Shown: positions 8,021 to 16,177, numbered from the stretch's first letter. The stretch: DNA of 64,000 bases from Rossellomorea arthrocnemi (GCF_904424705.1 NZ_CAJGBF010000001.1:62001-126000); one strand, 5' to 3'. Notes: generated by a model not told the origin, from the letters alone. Numbers and translations: made by a program.

Positions 8021-9466
8021 TTATTTTCTCGCTTCATGAACCTTCAGCATTTTACCCTTAACTGTAGTTTTCTTCATCGCTTGCAATACGAGTGGGCCTT
8101 TACCATTCAAAATCTCCACATAGGAAAGGTTTTCCTGAATGGTGATGATGCCGATGTCACCAGCGCTCACTCCTTCGATTTTCGCAAGTGTACCGACGAA
8201 ATCGACTGCTCTTATTTTCTTTTTCTTTCCTCCATTGAAGTAGAGCTTCATGATGTCTCTGTTCAATTGCTCACTCTTGTCTGATTTAAAATCGGGTTCT
8301 GTTTCTAATTTCCGTTCAAAGTCAGCCTTTGATTTTGCCACTGTGTCTTGTGAGGGTTGCTGTAGCTTTGGAATCATAAACCCGATATAGTCTTCAATTT
8401 CCACAAGGAATTTTTCTTCATACGGTGTGCAGAAGGTGATCGCTTTTCCAGCAGAACCAGCTCGGCCCGTTCTTCCTGTGCGGTGAACATAACTTTCTTT
8501 CTCCATCGGAATATCATAATTGATGACATGAGTGATATTCTCGATGTCGATCCCACGTGCTGCCACATCCGTGGCTACCAGGTAGCGGAAATCCCCGCGC
8601 TTAAAGTCGTCCATCACTTCAAAGCGTGCTTCCTGAATCATACCACCATGAATTTTATCAACGGGATACCCTGACCGGTCCAACTCATCACATAATGTGT
8701 CCACATTTTCCTTTGTCCGGCAAAAAATAATACAGCTATCAGGATTTTCAACGGTTGTCACGTTTCTCAGAAGAGACAGCTTCTCTTCTTCCTTCACCTG
8801 GATGACCGAATGCTCAATTTTATCCGTCGTGATCCCCGTTGCCTTGATTTCAATATGAACAGGTTTCTTCATATATTTATGACAAAGTGCCTCAACATCC
8901 TCCGGTAATGTAGCGGAAAATGTCAATGTTACCCGATCAGATGGCAACTTCTGAATAATCCTCTCCACCTGATCAATAAAGCCCATGTTGAGCATTTCAT
9001 CTGCTTCGTCAATGACAAGGTATGCAAGTCGATCAAGGGGAAAGGTCCCCTTTTCAATATGGTCAAGCACACGACCGGGTGTACCGACGACGACATGATT
9101 TTTCTGCTTCAACTCAAGCTTTTGGCGATGAAAAGGAGATTTCCCGTATACAGCAGCAGCTTTGATCCGCTTATATCTCCCGATGTTGGTGATGTCTTCC
9201 TTCACTTGAACCGCAAGCTCCCGGGTCGGTGTGAGAATCAGTGCCTGGGGTTTGTTTTCTTCCCACTCCACCATCTCACATAAGGGAATCCCGAAAGAAG
9301 CCGTCTTTCCGCTTCCTGTTTGAGAGCGGACGACAAGATCCTTCTTCTCAAGGGCAAGTGGCAGTACGTTGGACTGTACCTCGGTTGGTGTATCATAGCC
9401 TAAATCGGAGAGTGCTCGTACAATCTCTTTGCTGAGCTTATAATCTCTAAATTGTATGGTTGTCAT
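8021..9466 (-). CDS. dbpA: ATP-dependent RNA helicase DbpA (YxiN type)
   Basis: This 481-aa DEAD-box helicase assists 50S ribosome assembly by remodelling 23S rRNA around hairpin 92. Motif I SQTGSGKT is at 48-55, Ia PTREL at 80-84, TPGR at 129-132, II DEAD at 153-156, III SAT near 187 and [10 protein letters not shown] near 335. A C-terminal RNA-binding domain from about 405 to the end ([20 protein letters not shown]) is the DbpA/YxiN signature. Length matches the 479-aa B. subtilis protein. The ATG at 9466 has GAGG 9 nt upstream, better than an ATG five codons earlier. It is monocistronic. Cold-inducible expression is plausible given the adjacent cold-shock genes, but this is inference. Confidence 0.93.
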   Translation of the reverse strand: MTTIQFRDYKLSKEIVRALSDLGYDTPTEVQSNVLPLALEKKDLVVRSQTGSGKTASFGIPLCEMVEWEENKPQALILTPTRELAVQVKEDITNIGRYKRIKAAAVYGKSPFHRQKLELKQKNHVVVGTPGRVLDHIEKGTFPLDRLAYLVIDEADEMLNMGFIDQVERIIQKLPSDRVTLTFSATLPEDVEALCHKYMKKPVHIEIKATGITTDKIEHSVIQVKEEEKLSLLRNVTTVENPDSCIIFCRTKENVDTLCDELDRSGYPVDKIHGGMIQEARFEVMDDFKRGDFRYLVATDVAARGIDIENITHVINYDIPMEKESYVHRTGRTGRAGSAGKAITFCTPYEEKFLVEIEDYIGFMIPKLQQPSQDTVAKSKADFERKLETEPDFKSDKSEQLNRDIMKLYFNGGKKKKIRAVDFVGTLAKIEGVSAGDIGIITIQENLSYVEILNGKGPLVLQAMKKTTVKGKMLKVHEARK

Positions 9467-9627
9467 ATTCAAAAACCTCATTTATTTTTTCTTATTTTCA
9501 AAGGAATGGGTGGATTCTATTCAAAGAAAAAAACTCTTCTTAAATTCTTTTCAAATTTATTTAGGTATTCCCCCAATAGTGTGTTATGCTTTACCTAACC
9601 ATTTTTAACTTGTAACATGTTGTCTCC

Positions 9628-9657
9628 GGGACCGACGAACGCTGTCGGTCCCTTTTT
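9628..9657 (+). terminator. Orphan plus-strand terminator, possible small RNA
   Basis: GGGACCGAC/GTCGGTCCC with a 7-nt loop is followed by TTTTT on the plus strand only. No plus-strand gene precedes it: dbpA and the cold-shock gene on either side both read minus. About 60 nt upstream, TGTTATGCT at about 9580-9588 could be an extended -10. A short RNA of about 60-70 nt ending at 9657 is therefore plausible. Confidence 0.6.
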
Positions 9658-9663
9658 ATATTC

Positions 9664-10081
9664 AAATGCGCAGGTGGCTCGAACAGAGGCGACAAGCATA
9701 AGACGAACAGGCCGGAAAGGCGCTCATTGCCTTTTTGACCTGTTTGACTTATGACCTCGAGCCTCTAGCCGCCGGAGCTGGACGACACCAAAAGCGCAGG
9801 CGGCTTGATTAGAGGCGACAAGCATAAGATGAATGGACCAAGAAGGCGTCCTTTTGCCTTCTTGGTCCATTTCGCTTATGACCTCGAGCCTCTAGCCGCC
9901 GGAGCTGGACGTCACCAAAAGCGCAGGCGGCTTGATTAGAGGCGACAAGCATAAGATGAATGGACCAAGAAGGCGTCCTTTTGCCTTCTTGGTCCATTTC
10001 GCTTATGACCTCGAGCCTCTAGCCGCCGGAGCTAGACGTCACCAAATGCGCAGGAGGCTCGAACAGAGGCAACAAGCAGTC
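9664..10081. repeat. Tandem array of 127-bp hairpin repeats (three full units and one partial)
   Basis: The GCGCAGG marker recurs at 9668, 9794, 9921 and 10048 (spacings 126, 127, 127). Each full unit is one long imperfect inverted repeat. The outer arms AGAGGC/GCCTCT and CATAAG/CTTATG are constant, and the inner stem closes on a 7-8 nt loop. Units 2 and 3 share the inner stem ATGGACCAAGAAGGC with its exact complement. Unit 1 has a different inner stem (AACAGGCCGGAAAGGC opposite GCCTTTTTGACCTGTT), still paired at 15 of 16 positions. Unit 4 is cut off after about 35 bp. No protein is convincingly encoded. Confidence 0.9.
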
Positions 10082-10119
10082 TCCACCCAACTCTATCTGA
10101 AAATCTGTCACTCAAATAA

Positions 10120-10146
10120 AAAAAGGACCCTCCTGAGAGAGCCCCT
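10120..10146 (-). terminator. Terminator of the first cold-shock gene
   Basis: An 8-bp stem with G-U pairs is followed by TTTTTTT on the minus strand, just past the stop at 10160. Confidence 0.75.
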
Positions 10147-10159
10147 TCATCAAAAGCTA

Positions 10160-10360
10160 TTACGCTTTGTTTACGTTAGTCGCTTGAAGTCCACGTTGAC
10201 CTTGCTCAGTGTCAAATGTAACTTTTTGACCTTCGTCTAAAGATTTAAATCCTTCGCCTTGGATAGCTGAGAAATGTACGAATACATCTTCTCCACCTTC
10301 GATTTCGATGAAACCGAAACCTTTTTCTGCGTTAAACCATTTTACTGTACCTTCTTGCAT
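10160..10360 (-). CDS. cspB: Cold-shock protein CspB type, copy 1
   Basis: This 66-aa single cold-shock domain protein is an RNA chaperone that binds single-stranded RNA and DNA. It contains RNP1 (KGFGFIEI, about residues 12-19) and RNP2 (VFVHF, about 26-30). The ATG at 10360 has a perfect AGGAGG. The coding sequence differs from the second copy at 10908-11108 by only one base (a silent change in the last alanine codon), which implies recent duplication or gene conversion. The leader is also conserved. The letter of the symbol is by similarity only. Confidence 0.95.
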   Translation of the reverse strand: MQEGTVKWFNAEKGFGFIEIEGGEDVFVHFSAIQGEGFKSLDEGQKVTFDTEQGQRGLQATNVNKA

Positions 10361-10497
10361 GTGTGTATCCTCCTGTGTGGATGTTTGCATCCACGTTTTA
10401 TTACTATCGTTGCTCAATTAGATATCAAAGGCGAAAAGTTTAAAACTTTCTTTCCTTACAGACCGAACAAAAATAATTCTTCCTTAGAATAACAGAT
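10361..10497 (-). promoter_or_regulatory. Conserved 5' leader of cspB copy 1 with hairpin next to the ribosome site
   Basis: About 135 bp upstream of the gene matches the leader of the second copy closely. A hairpin GTGGATG/CATCCAC (10377-10394) sits two bases from the AGGAGG. In the other copy the same hairpin reads GTGGACA/TGTTCAC on the RNA strand, so two pairs have changed on both sides. A role in temperature-dependent translation is inferred. Confidence 0.7.
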
Positions 10498-10604
10498 AAT
10501 CTGATAAAAAGCAAATCGATTTGAATTTTATCTTCAAACTGTCTCTTTATAAAGGAGAATCCCCTCCCTTTGTCGAAAGTAAGAGATATAAAGGGGATGG
10601 CCCA

Positions 10605-10817
10605 ATGAATAAAATCGGATTACTCAAAAGTCTGAGTCAAGCGAGTCGTGGAAACTTCTTTTCAATTGAGTTACCTGCCTCTTCCAGAGAAGAAGCAGAA
10701 ACCATTGAAAAGACGGCAAATGAATTAGAAAAAGAGGGCAAGATCAAGATCAGGGAGTGTACTCTGAAGGAAACTTCAGTCTACATTCAAGGAATTATGA
10801 AATATGCGTTAACCTGA
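10605..10817 (+). CDS. Small protein of unknown function (70 aa) between the csp genes
   Basis: This is a 70-aa, charged, mainly helical protein with a predicted helix around residues 25-50 (EEAETIEKTANELEKEGKIK). There are no membrane segments or cysteine pairs apart from one cysteine. The ATG has AAGGGGATGG about 6 nt upstream, and a strong terminator at 10824-10858 follows, so it looks like a real gene. It is divergent from csp copy 1 and lies inside the duplicated csp region but is itself single. I do not recognise the family. Confidence 0.7.
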   Translation: MNKIGLLKSLSQASRGNFFSIELPASSREEAETIEKTANELEKEGKIKIRECTLKETSVYIQGIMKYALT

Positions 10818-10823
10818 TTGTAA

Positions 10824-10858
10824 AAAGGTGCCAGACATCCGGCACCCTTTTTTTTTTT
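10824..10858 (+). terminator. Terminator after the 70-aa gene
   Basis: AAGGTGCC/GGCACCTT-type stem (AAAGGTGCC with GGCACCCTTT) followed by ten T residues. Confidence 0.9.
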
Positions 10859-10862
10859 GCAC

Positions 10863-10890
10863 AAAAAAAGGACTCTCAGAGAGAGTCCCC
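10863..10890 (-). terminator. Terminator of the second cold-shock gene
   Basis: GGACTCTC/GAGAGTCC with a 3-nt loop, followed by TTTTTTT on the minus strand. Confidence 0.88.
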
Positions 10891-10907
10891 TTTTCAAAGC
10901 AAAGCGA

Positions 10908-11108
10908 TTATGCTTTGTTTACGTTAGTCGCTTGAAGTCCACGTTGACCTTGCTCAGTGTCAAATGTAACTTTTTGACCTTCGTCTAAAGATTTAAATCC
11001 TTCGCCTTGGATAGCTGAGAAATGTACGAATACATCTTCTCCACCTTCGATTTCGATGAAACCGAAACCTTTTTCTGCGTTAAACCATTTTACTGTACCT
11101 TCTTGCAT
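10908..11108 (-). CDS. cspB: Cold-shock protein CspB type, copy 2
   Basis: This 66-aa protein is identical in sequence to the product of copy 1, 748 bp away, with one silent base difference. RNP1 and RNP2 RNA-binding motifs are intact and AGGAGG precedes the ATG at 11108. It has its own leader and terminator, so it is an independent transcription unit. Two identical genes side by side would raise the dose of this RNA chaperone. Near-identity of the coding parts, compared with several differences in leader and terminator, suggests gene conversion or strong constraint on the coding sequence. Confidence 0.95.
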   Translation of the reverse strand: MQEGTVKWFNAEKGFGFIEIEGGEDVFVHFSAIQGEGFKSLDEGQKVTFDTEQGQRGLQATNVNKA

Positions 11109-11247
11109 ATGTGTATCCTCCTGTGTGAACATTGTGTCCACGGTTTATTACTATTATTGCTCAATTAGATATCAAAGGCGAAAAGTTTAAATACTTTCAT
11201 TCCTTACAGACCGAACAAAAATAATTCTTCCTTAGAATAACAGGAAA
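11109..11247 (-). promoter_or_regulatory. Conserved 5' leader of cspB copy 2
   Basis: It matches the copy 1 leader over about 130 bp. It contains the compensated hairpin (arms 11125-11131 and 11135-11141) next to AGGAGG, and the block CTTTTCGCCTTTGATATC further upstream. Confidence 0.7.
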
Positions 11248-11356
11248 TCGTAAAAATAGCAAATTTTTTTTAAAAATCGTTAAAAACGGTCTCTGAATTG
11301 AAGTATAAAATGAAGTAAACCATTCTTCTCACCTCTGCCTGAGGAGTTCAAAAGAG

Positions 11357-11387
11357 AAAAAAGTCCATTTCCCGAAAGGAAATGGAC
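11357..11387 (-). terminator. Terminator of the DUF3934 gene
   Basis: GTCCATTTCC/GGAAATGGAC with a 5-nt loop and a T-run on the minus strand. Confidence 0.88.
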
Positions 11388-11400
11388 CTGAATTCGATTC

Positions 11401-11547
11401 TCAATCTTCTTGTTTATTCCCGTGCTTTACACCTTTACTCGTATAAGGCTTGTTACTCTTCTTCTTATTTGCCCCGGCCTGCCAGCGATTCCAGCCTTTT
11501 TTTCCAGTGCCTTGACCCGTTCCGCTCTTTTTCTTTGGTTTACTCAT
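11401..11547 (-). CDS. Small basic DUF3934-type protein (48 aa)
   Basis: A 48-aa, lysine- and glycine-rich protein beginning MSKPKKKSGTGQGTGKKGWN and containing GWNRWQAGANKKKSNKPY, which matches the small DUF3934 proteins of Bacillus. Function is unknown; the charge (about 15 Lys/Arg) would suit nucleic acid or ribosome binding. TGGAGTGG precedes the ATG at 11547 and a strong terminator follows at 11357-11387. It is a single-gene unit downstream of the MerR gene. Confidence 0.82.
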   Translation of the reverse strand: MSKPKKKSGTGQGTGKKGWNRWQAGANKKKSNKPYTSKGVKHGNKQED

Positions 11548-11632
11548 TTTTCCACTCCATTATAATAAGGTACGTTCTTTCAAACATGTCTCCCTATCAT
11601 AACACGTATCAGAAGAGCAGAATACTTCTTGT

Positions 11633-12406
11633 TTATTCCACCTGATTTTTCTGCCCCGTATAAATGTGAATCGCATCCCTGAGGAACTCCGCCACCCCAT
11701 CCTTTTCAGCATCATAATATGCTTTGAACCGCTCATCATCCACGTACATCTGTGAAAGACCGGCATGGGCTTCCTTGCTGTAGTGACCCCAGAAATAGGT
11801 AAGCCACTGTCTGTGAAGATCAGCTGCTTTTTGGGCGGTGTCACTTGCAGGATCACCGTTTTGAAATGCTTCTCCTAAGACTTGTTTAATTTCTCCCTCC
11901 AGCTTCGTTACTTTTTCATGGTCTTCCTGTGACATGTTCATGACACGCGCATTGGATTCATCCACTCGCTTGTCACCGTATTTTTCCCGCACTTCTTTTC
12001 CGTACTTTTTCTCATTTTCTTCGACCAATCTTTCTTTGAAACCTTCAAACTTTTCTTTATCCGACATGGTGATTCTTCCTTCCTTTACACGTAATGTTTT
12101 ATTGACATTCGCAATCAATCGATCAAGTTGTGACCGTCTGGCCAGTAAATTTTCACGATGATTCTCTAAAGCCTGGTTTGCATCAAAGGCAGGATCATCA
12201 AGAATATCCTTGATTTCATCGAGTCCTACACCTAATTCTTTGTAAAAGAGGATCTGCTGCAGGCGGTCGACTTCCTTTTGACCGTATATCCGGTACCCTG
12301 ACGAATTAATCCTGGCGGGTTTCAGAAGCTCAATTTCATCATAATATCGAAGGGTCCTCGTGCTCACTCCGGCGATCGCTCCCAATTTTTTGACGGTATA
12401 TTCCAT
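11633..12406 (-). CDS. MerR family regulator with TipAS antibiotic-binding domain
   Basis: This 257-aa protein has a MerR winged helix-turn-helix at residues 1-70 (VKKLGAIAGVSTRTLRYYDEIELLKPAR), a dimerisation coiled coil to about 110, and a TipAS-like domain at about 120-250 that in TipAL and Mta binds drugs. AGGAGGTGAAATC sits directly before the ATG at 12406. The promoter at 12430-12460 has a 19-bp spacer with an inverted repeat, the classic MerR-activated layout, so autoregulation is likely. The inducer is unknown; thiopeptide or multidrug response is the family precedent. Confidence 0.92.
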   Translation of the reverse strand: MEYTVKKLGAIAGVSTRTLRYYDEIELLKPARINSSGYRIYGQKEVDRLQQILFYKELGVGLDEIKDILDDPAFDANQALENHRENLLARRSQLDRLIANVNKTLRVKEGRITMSDKEKFEGFKERLVEENEKKYGKEVREKYGDKRVDESNARVMNMSQEDHEKVTKLEGEIKQVLGEAFQNGDPASDTAQKAADLHRQWLTYFWGHYSKEAHAGLSQMYVDDERFKAYYDAEKDGVAEFLRDAIHIYTGQKNQVE

Positions 12407-12429
12407 GATTTCACCTCCTGACAATTCTT

Positions 12430-12460
12430 ACTTTACAGGTTGACGCAGCGTGAATGTAAA
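12430..12460 (-). promoter_or_regulatory. MerR-type promoter with 19-bp spacer
   Basis: On the minus strand, TTTACA (12460-12455) and TAAAGT (12435-12430) are separated by exactly 19 bp. The outer bases form the inverted repeat CTTTACA/TGTAAAG, with GTTGACGC/GCGTGAA-like arms inside. Long spacers of this kind are corrected by DNA distortion when MerR proteins activate. Confidence 0.7.
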
Positions 12461-12572
12461 GGGGATTTAAGAAAAAAATCGGGTTGGGATCTAATTGGGG
12501 ATTTCCTTGAAAATAAAGTGTCAGTCCGATATTCTTAGTATAGTCATTTTTTAGTATAAGGTTGTGTTGTGT

Positions 12573-13280
12573 ATGCGAATTAATAAATATATCAGTGAAG
12601 CTGGAAAGGCATCAAGACGAGGTGCTGATAAGTTGATTACAGAAGGCCGGGTCACGATCAACGGGAGGATTGCGAAAATCGGCGATCAAGTGAACCCTGG
12701 GGATGACGTGTTGGTGAGCGGCGCTCCTGTCCGTGTCGCCCGAAATAATGTGTATATCGCTCTAAACAAGCCCGTCGGCATTACAAGTACGACAGAAAAA
12801 GGGGTAAAGGGGAATATTGTCGACCTTGTCAATCATCCGCTGCGAATTTTCAATATTGGACGCCTCGATAAGGATTCCGATGGATTGATTCTTCTGACGA
12901 ATGACGGGGATATCGTCAATGAAATCCTCCGTGCGGAAAATCGGCATGAGAAGGAATATATTGTCACGGTAGACCGTCCTATTTCAGACGATTTTTTAAA
13001 GCAGATGTCAGAAGGCGTCAAGATCCTTGGAACGAAAACAATGCCATGTAAAGTGGAACAGGTGTCGAAATATGTATTTCAAATCACGCTGACCCAGGGA
13101 TTGAACCGGCAGATCCGCCGCATGTGCGAGGTCCTCGGATATGAGGTATACCGTCTGCAGCGAACACGCATCATGAATATTCAATTGGGGAATCTACCCA
13201 TTGGGCAGTGGCGAGACCTTTCCAAGAAAGAAAAGACGCGATTATTTCAGGATCTGGATTATGAACCGAAGGAATGGTAA
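12573..13280 (+). CDS. rluF: RNA pseudouridine synthase, RluF type
   Basis: This 235-aa pseudouridine synthase of the RsuA/RluF subgroup isomerises uridine in 23S rRNA. An N-terminal S4 RNA-binding domain covers residues 1-60 ([20 protein letters not shown]). The catalytic motif [10 protein letters not shown] has the nucleophilic Asp at 99, and the late motif [17 protein letters not shown] is near 175. The ATG at 12573 was preferred to an in-frame GTG three codons earlier, which overlaps the TAAGG ribosome site. Monocistronic with a strong terminator. Whether the target is U2604/U2605 or another site cannot be told from sequence alone. Confidence 0.88.
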   Translation: MRINKYISEAGKASRRGADKLITEGRVTINGRIAKIGDQVNPGDDVLVSGAPVRVARNNVYIALNKPVGITSTTEKGVKGNIVDLVNHPLRIFNIGRLDKDSDGLILLTNDGDIVNEILRAENRHEKEYIVTVDRPISDDFLKQMSEGVKILGTKTMPCKVEQVSKYVFQITLTQGLNRQIRRMCEVLGYEVYRLQRTRIMNIQLGNLPIGQWRDLSKKEKTRLFQDLDYEPKEW

Positions 13281-13292
13281 TATCAGACAATC

Positions 13293-13336
13293 CCGATGCC
13301 GTGACTGTCTCACAGTCATATCATCGGCTTTTTTTG
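13293..13336 (+). terminator. Terminator of rluF
   Basis: CCGATG...CATCGG outer stem and GTGACTGT/ACAGTCAT inner stem, followed by TTTTTTT. Confidence 0.88.
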
Positions 13337-13444
13337 ATTCCCGCTTCAAAAAATAGTGGATTGGCTCTTCTTATTTTCGACAATATACGCTATTATTATA
13401 TAGTTTAGAAATTCTAACTAGATTTTGTGGAGGTTTGAGAACAC

Positions 13445-14062
13445 ATGGTTTTCAAGAAAAAGGATAAATTCGCTATTCTTCTTAGTCAAATAGCTGGTAA
13501 TTTGAAAGTGAGTGCTCATTATTTTGCCGATTATAAAATCAAAAATGTGAGTGATCTGAAAGAATTCTCAAGTACGATGAAGGATTATGAAACAAAAGGA
13601 GACTCCTTTGTTCATGATGTGATCCTGGATTTGAATAAAGTGTTCATCACCCCTATCGAGCGGGAAGATATCCTGGCACTCGCCATGAGTATGGATGACG
13701 TATTGGACGGGTTGGAACACACGTCCGCTATGTTTGAAATGTATTCTATCACTCAGGCAGATGAGTATATGCTGAAGTTTGTCGAAGCTATCCGCCAGTG
13801 CTCAGATGAGATTGAAGCAGCAGTAGAGCTTCTTTCAACAAAAAAATGGCTCAAAATCAGAGAACACGCAATCAAAATCAAAGATTATGAATCAAGATGT
13901 GATGGCATTCTCCGTCAATCCATCAAACATCTCTTCCATACGGAAAAGGATCCCATTCGTATCATTCAGTACAAGGAGATCTATGAAGAGCTTGAGGAAA
14001 TAGCGGACTATTGTCAAAATGTGGCCAACACGTTCGAAACCATTATTATGAAGAATGCATAA
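13445..14062 (+). CDS. ykaA: DUF47 (PhoU-like) protein YkaA
   Basis: This 205-aa, all-helical, PhoU-like protein of the DUF47 family is encoded just before a PiT transporter, as in B. subtilis ykaA-pit. The family's E/D-rich metal-binding helix repeats are visible at about residues 40-55 (MKDYETKGDSF) and 150-165 (IKDYESRCDGI). It probably binds or regulates the transporter, by analogy with PhoU and Pst. GGAGG precedes the ATG, and pit follows after a 14-bp gap, so they form an operon. Upstream AT-rich sequence with TATATAG at about 13400 is a possible -10. Confidence 0.92.
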   Translation: MVFKKKDKFAILLSQIAGNLKVSAHYFADYKIKNVSDLKEFSSTMKDYETKGDSFVHDVILDLNKVFITPIEREDILALAMSMDDVLDGLEHTSAMFEMYSITQADEYMLKFVEAIRQCSDEIEAAVELLSTKKWLKIREHAIKIKDYESRCDGILRQSIKHLFHTEKDPIRIIQYKEIYEELEEIADYCQNVANTFETIIMKNA

Positions 14063-14076
14063 GGAGTCTTGCGGGA

Positions 14077-15075
14077 ATGGATACAATATTAATCTTAACC
14101 ATACTTATCGTTGTGGGAGCCCTTGCATTTGATTTCATCAATGGGTTCCATGATACGGCTAATGCCATCGCGACAGCTGTATCGACAAAGGCACTTAAGC
14201 CGAGGCATGCCATCATCATGGCAGCAGTCATGAATTTCGCCGGTGCATTAGCCTTTACAGGAGTAGCCAAAACGATCACCAAAGACATCGTCGACCCATT
14301 TTCCCTGGAGAACGGTACGATCGTCATCCTGGCGGCGCTCCTTGCAGCTATTACCTGGAATTTAGTGACATGGTATTACGGGATACCAAGTAGTTCTTCT
14401 CATGCGCTGATCGGCGCGATTGCAGGGGCGGCCATTGCTGCAGCAGGGGTGTCCGCTTTGAATTACAGTGGATTCATTAAAATTATTCAAGCCTTGATTT
14501 TTTCACCGATCCTGGCTTTTGTAGTCGGTTTCCTTCTTTATAGTATATTTAAAATCGTTTTCAAGAACGGGAATTTAGCGAAAACGAATCGGAATTTCCG
14601 TCTGATCCAGATTGCGACTGCGGCACTTCAATCCTTCACACACGGAACGAACGATGCCCAAAAAGCGATGGGAATCATCACGATGGCCCTTATCGTCAAC
14701 AACTACCAAACCTCTGATGATATTCAAACGTGGGTACAGGTTTCCTGTGCAACAGCCATGGGGCTCGGGACCTCTATCGGTGGATGGAAAATCATTAAAA
14801 CCGTCGGTGGGAAAATCATGAAGATCCGTCCCGTGAATGGAGTGGCAGCAGACTTAACTGGAGCCGCCGTTATTTTTGGTGCAACGGCCATTCACTTACC
14901 TGTCAGTACGACTCACGTCATCTCCTCTTCCATCCTTGGTGTGGGTTCCGCTCACAGATTGAAGGGTGTCAAATGGGGAACAGCTCAAAGAATGTTAATC
15001 ACATGGGTCATCACATTGCCCATTTCGGCAAGTCTTGCCGCCATCTTCTTTTATATTTTGAATTTATTTTTCTAA
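14077..15075 (+). CDS. pit: Low-affinity inorganic phosphate transporter Pit
   Basis: This 332-aa PiT family (PF01384) symporter moves metal-phosphate complexes with protons. About ten membrane helices are visible. The two family signature repeats are GFHDTANAIATAVSTKAL near residue 24 and FTHGTNDAQKAMGIITMAL near 190, together forming the inverted-repeat transport core, and SSSHALIGA is near 106. The ATG at 14077 follows AAGGAGTC; longer reading into ykaA lacks support. Co-transcribed with ykaA and followed by a bidirectional terminator. Length matches B. subtilis Pit. Confidence 0.94.
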   Translation: MDTILILTILIVVGALAFDFINGFHDTANAIATAVSTKALKPRHAIIMAAVMNFAGALAFTGVAKTITKDIVDPFSLENGTIVILAALLAAITWNLVTWYYGIPSSSSHALIGAIAGAAIAAAGVSALNYSGFIKIIQALIFSPILAFVVGFLLYSIFKIVFKNGNLAKTNRNFRLIQIATAALQSFTHGTNDAQKAMGIITMALIVNNYQTSDDIQTWVQVSCATAMGLGTSIGGWKIIKTVGGKIMKIRPVNGVAADLTGAAVIFGATAIHLPVSTTHVISSSILGVGSAHRLKGVKWGTAQRMLITWVITLPISASLAAIFFYILNLFF

Positions 15076-15077
15076 AA

Positions 15078-15118
15078 AAAGGAAGTCAGAAGGGACGTTC
15101 CCTCCTCTGACTTCCTTT
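15078..15118. terminator. Bidirectional terminator between pit and the DUF2500 gene
   Basis: A 13-bp stem AAAGGAAGTCAGA... paired with TCTGACTTCCTTT, flanked by A- and T-runs, serves both convergent genes. Confidence 0.88.
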
Positions 15119-15489
15119 TATCGTTGTGCTTTTAGTCCTTGACGTTCAAACCCCAGATAACGAGTCCCTTGGAAAGTCAATTCCCCCTCGTCTCCTTCAA
15201 CGAGCATCCCATAATCCGCATCTTTCACCTTCAATTCCATTCTGTCGCCGCTTTCCATTTCGAAGGTAATGAAATAATGGTTGTAGGCCCTGCTTTCTCC
15301 TCCGCCTTTCACAGCCGTCCGTTTACCGAGCACTTTCGCCCGCACATTCATCACAGGCGATTGATTGTTCTGGTTCCACTGTGAAACTCCCTTTATGGCA
15401 GTAAACAAAACGAACGAAATCACAATCACAAAGATGATTCCAATGAAAATCGGGACCGCTTGAAACATAAAATCTCCGCCGTCATACAT
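15118..15489 (-). CDS. DUF2500 family protein
   Basis: This 123-aa protein has one N-terminal membrane helix (about residues 8-33, rich in I/V/F) and a soluble beta-rich domain typical of DUF2500 (VMNVRAKVLGKRTAV, YFITFEMESGDRMEL). Function is unknown; the domain probably faces outside. Two in-frame ATGs compete. I take 15489 because AAGGGGG lies 8 nt upstream of it and only 2 nt from the ATG at 15495. Convergent with pit. Confidence 0.87.
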   Translation of the reverse strand: MYDGGDFMFQAVPIFIGIIFVIVISFVLFTAIKGVSQWNQNNQSPVMNVRAKVLGKRTAVKGGGESRAYNHYFITFEMESGDRMELKVKDADYGMLVEGDEGELTFQGTRYLGFERQGLKAQR

Positions 15490-15627
15490 ACTCATTTCCC
15501 CCTTCGTTTTTTTCTATATTTTAACATCTCATTACCTATATGTACGATGATTATGATGATGATGATGACACATAAAAAGACCAGACCCTCATTATGTTCT
15601 GTGAAGGTCTGGCTCACTATACGATAT

Positions 15628-16101
15628 TCACCCTGTCGGATGCTTCATTTTATCCAAGATCATCGTGAAATAATTCTTTTTCACCGGTCCAGGTGCATGG
15701 GGGATCTCGTATGAGGCAGGGTCTTTCTTCTCCAATAGCTTCGGGGAGTATACCTTTTGTCCCTCCAACATTCTTCGAATCGAGAAAGCTAATTCATCAC
15801 TCGGACTGTCCTTCAATAAGTATCCGCTTGCACTGGATTCTTGTACCCTCTTAAGATACCCCTCTTTGGCGAATGTTGCGAGTACCAGCAGTCTGCACCC
15901 CATGACCTCCAGAGGTCCGTCCCTCAAAAGATGTTCAATGTCCAGAATAAGGATGTCGGGTTGCAGTTGGTGGATGAGCTCCAGGGTGTGTTCCTTGTCT
16001 GCTGCCCTCCCCACCACTTCCATGTCTTCTTCAAGGTTGAGTAGAGAGCCGATTGTTCCTAACAACAATTCTTCATCCTCGGCCATTACAATGCGAATCA
16101 T
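15628..16101 (-). pseudogene. desR: Truncated DesR-like response regulator
   Basis: This 157-aa reading frame closely resembles DesR, the regulator of the cold-induced desaturase. The receiver is recognisable: acidic E8/D9, phospho-acceptor D54 in LILDIE, T76 and K97 in LLKDS. However, the loop after D54 is shortened and carries RDGPLE encoded by a GAGGGACGGACCTC element at 15912-15925. The LuxR-type DNA-binding domain is reduced to PGPVKKNYFTMILDKM at 138-152, which aligns with the recognition helix only. No DesK kinase gene is adjacent, although des is. It may be a decaying pseudogene or a receiver-only protein; the frame is still open and there is a weak ribosome site (AGGAGAGG). Confidence 0.75.
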
Positions 16102-16138
16102 GTGGGTCCTCTCCTTTTAAAACTGTATCAAGTAAAGA

Positions 16139-16166
16139 CTCCCCTTATGAATGTTTCATAAGGAGA
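16139..16166 (-). terminator. Hairpin between des and the desR remnant
   Basis: CTCC.CTTATGAA/TTCATAAG.GAG stem with a 3-nt loop just past the des stop; the T-tract is modest. Confidence 0.6.
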
Positions 16167-16177
16167 GCCCGCTGCGT

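Noticed and set aside
9809-10240. Reading frames inside the 127-bp repeats
   Set aside because: They are translations of the two arms of the hairpins; the frame follows the repeat, not a protein family.
15541-15570. ATGATG-rich run after the DUF2500 gene
   Set aside because: Short simple-sequence stretch without evidence of function.
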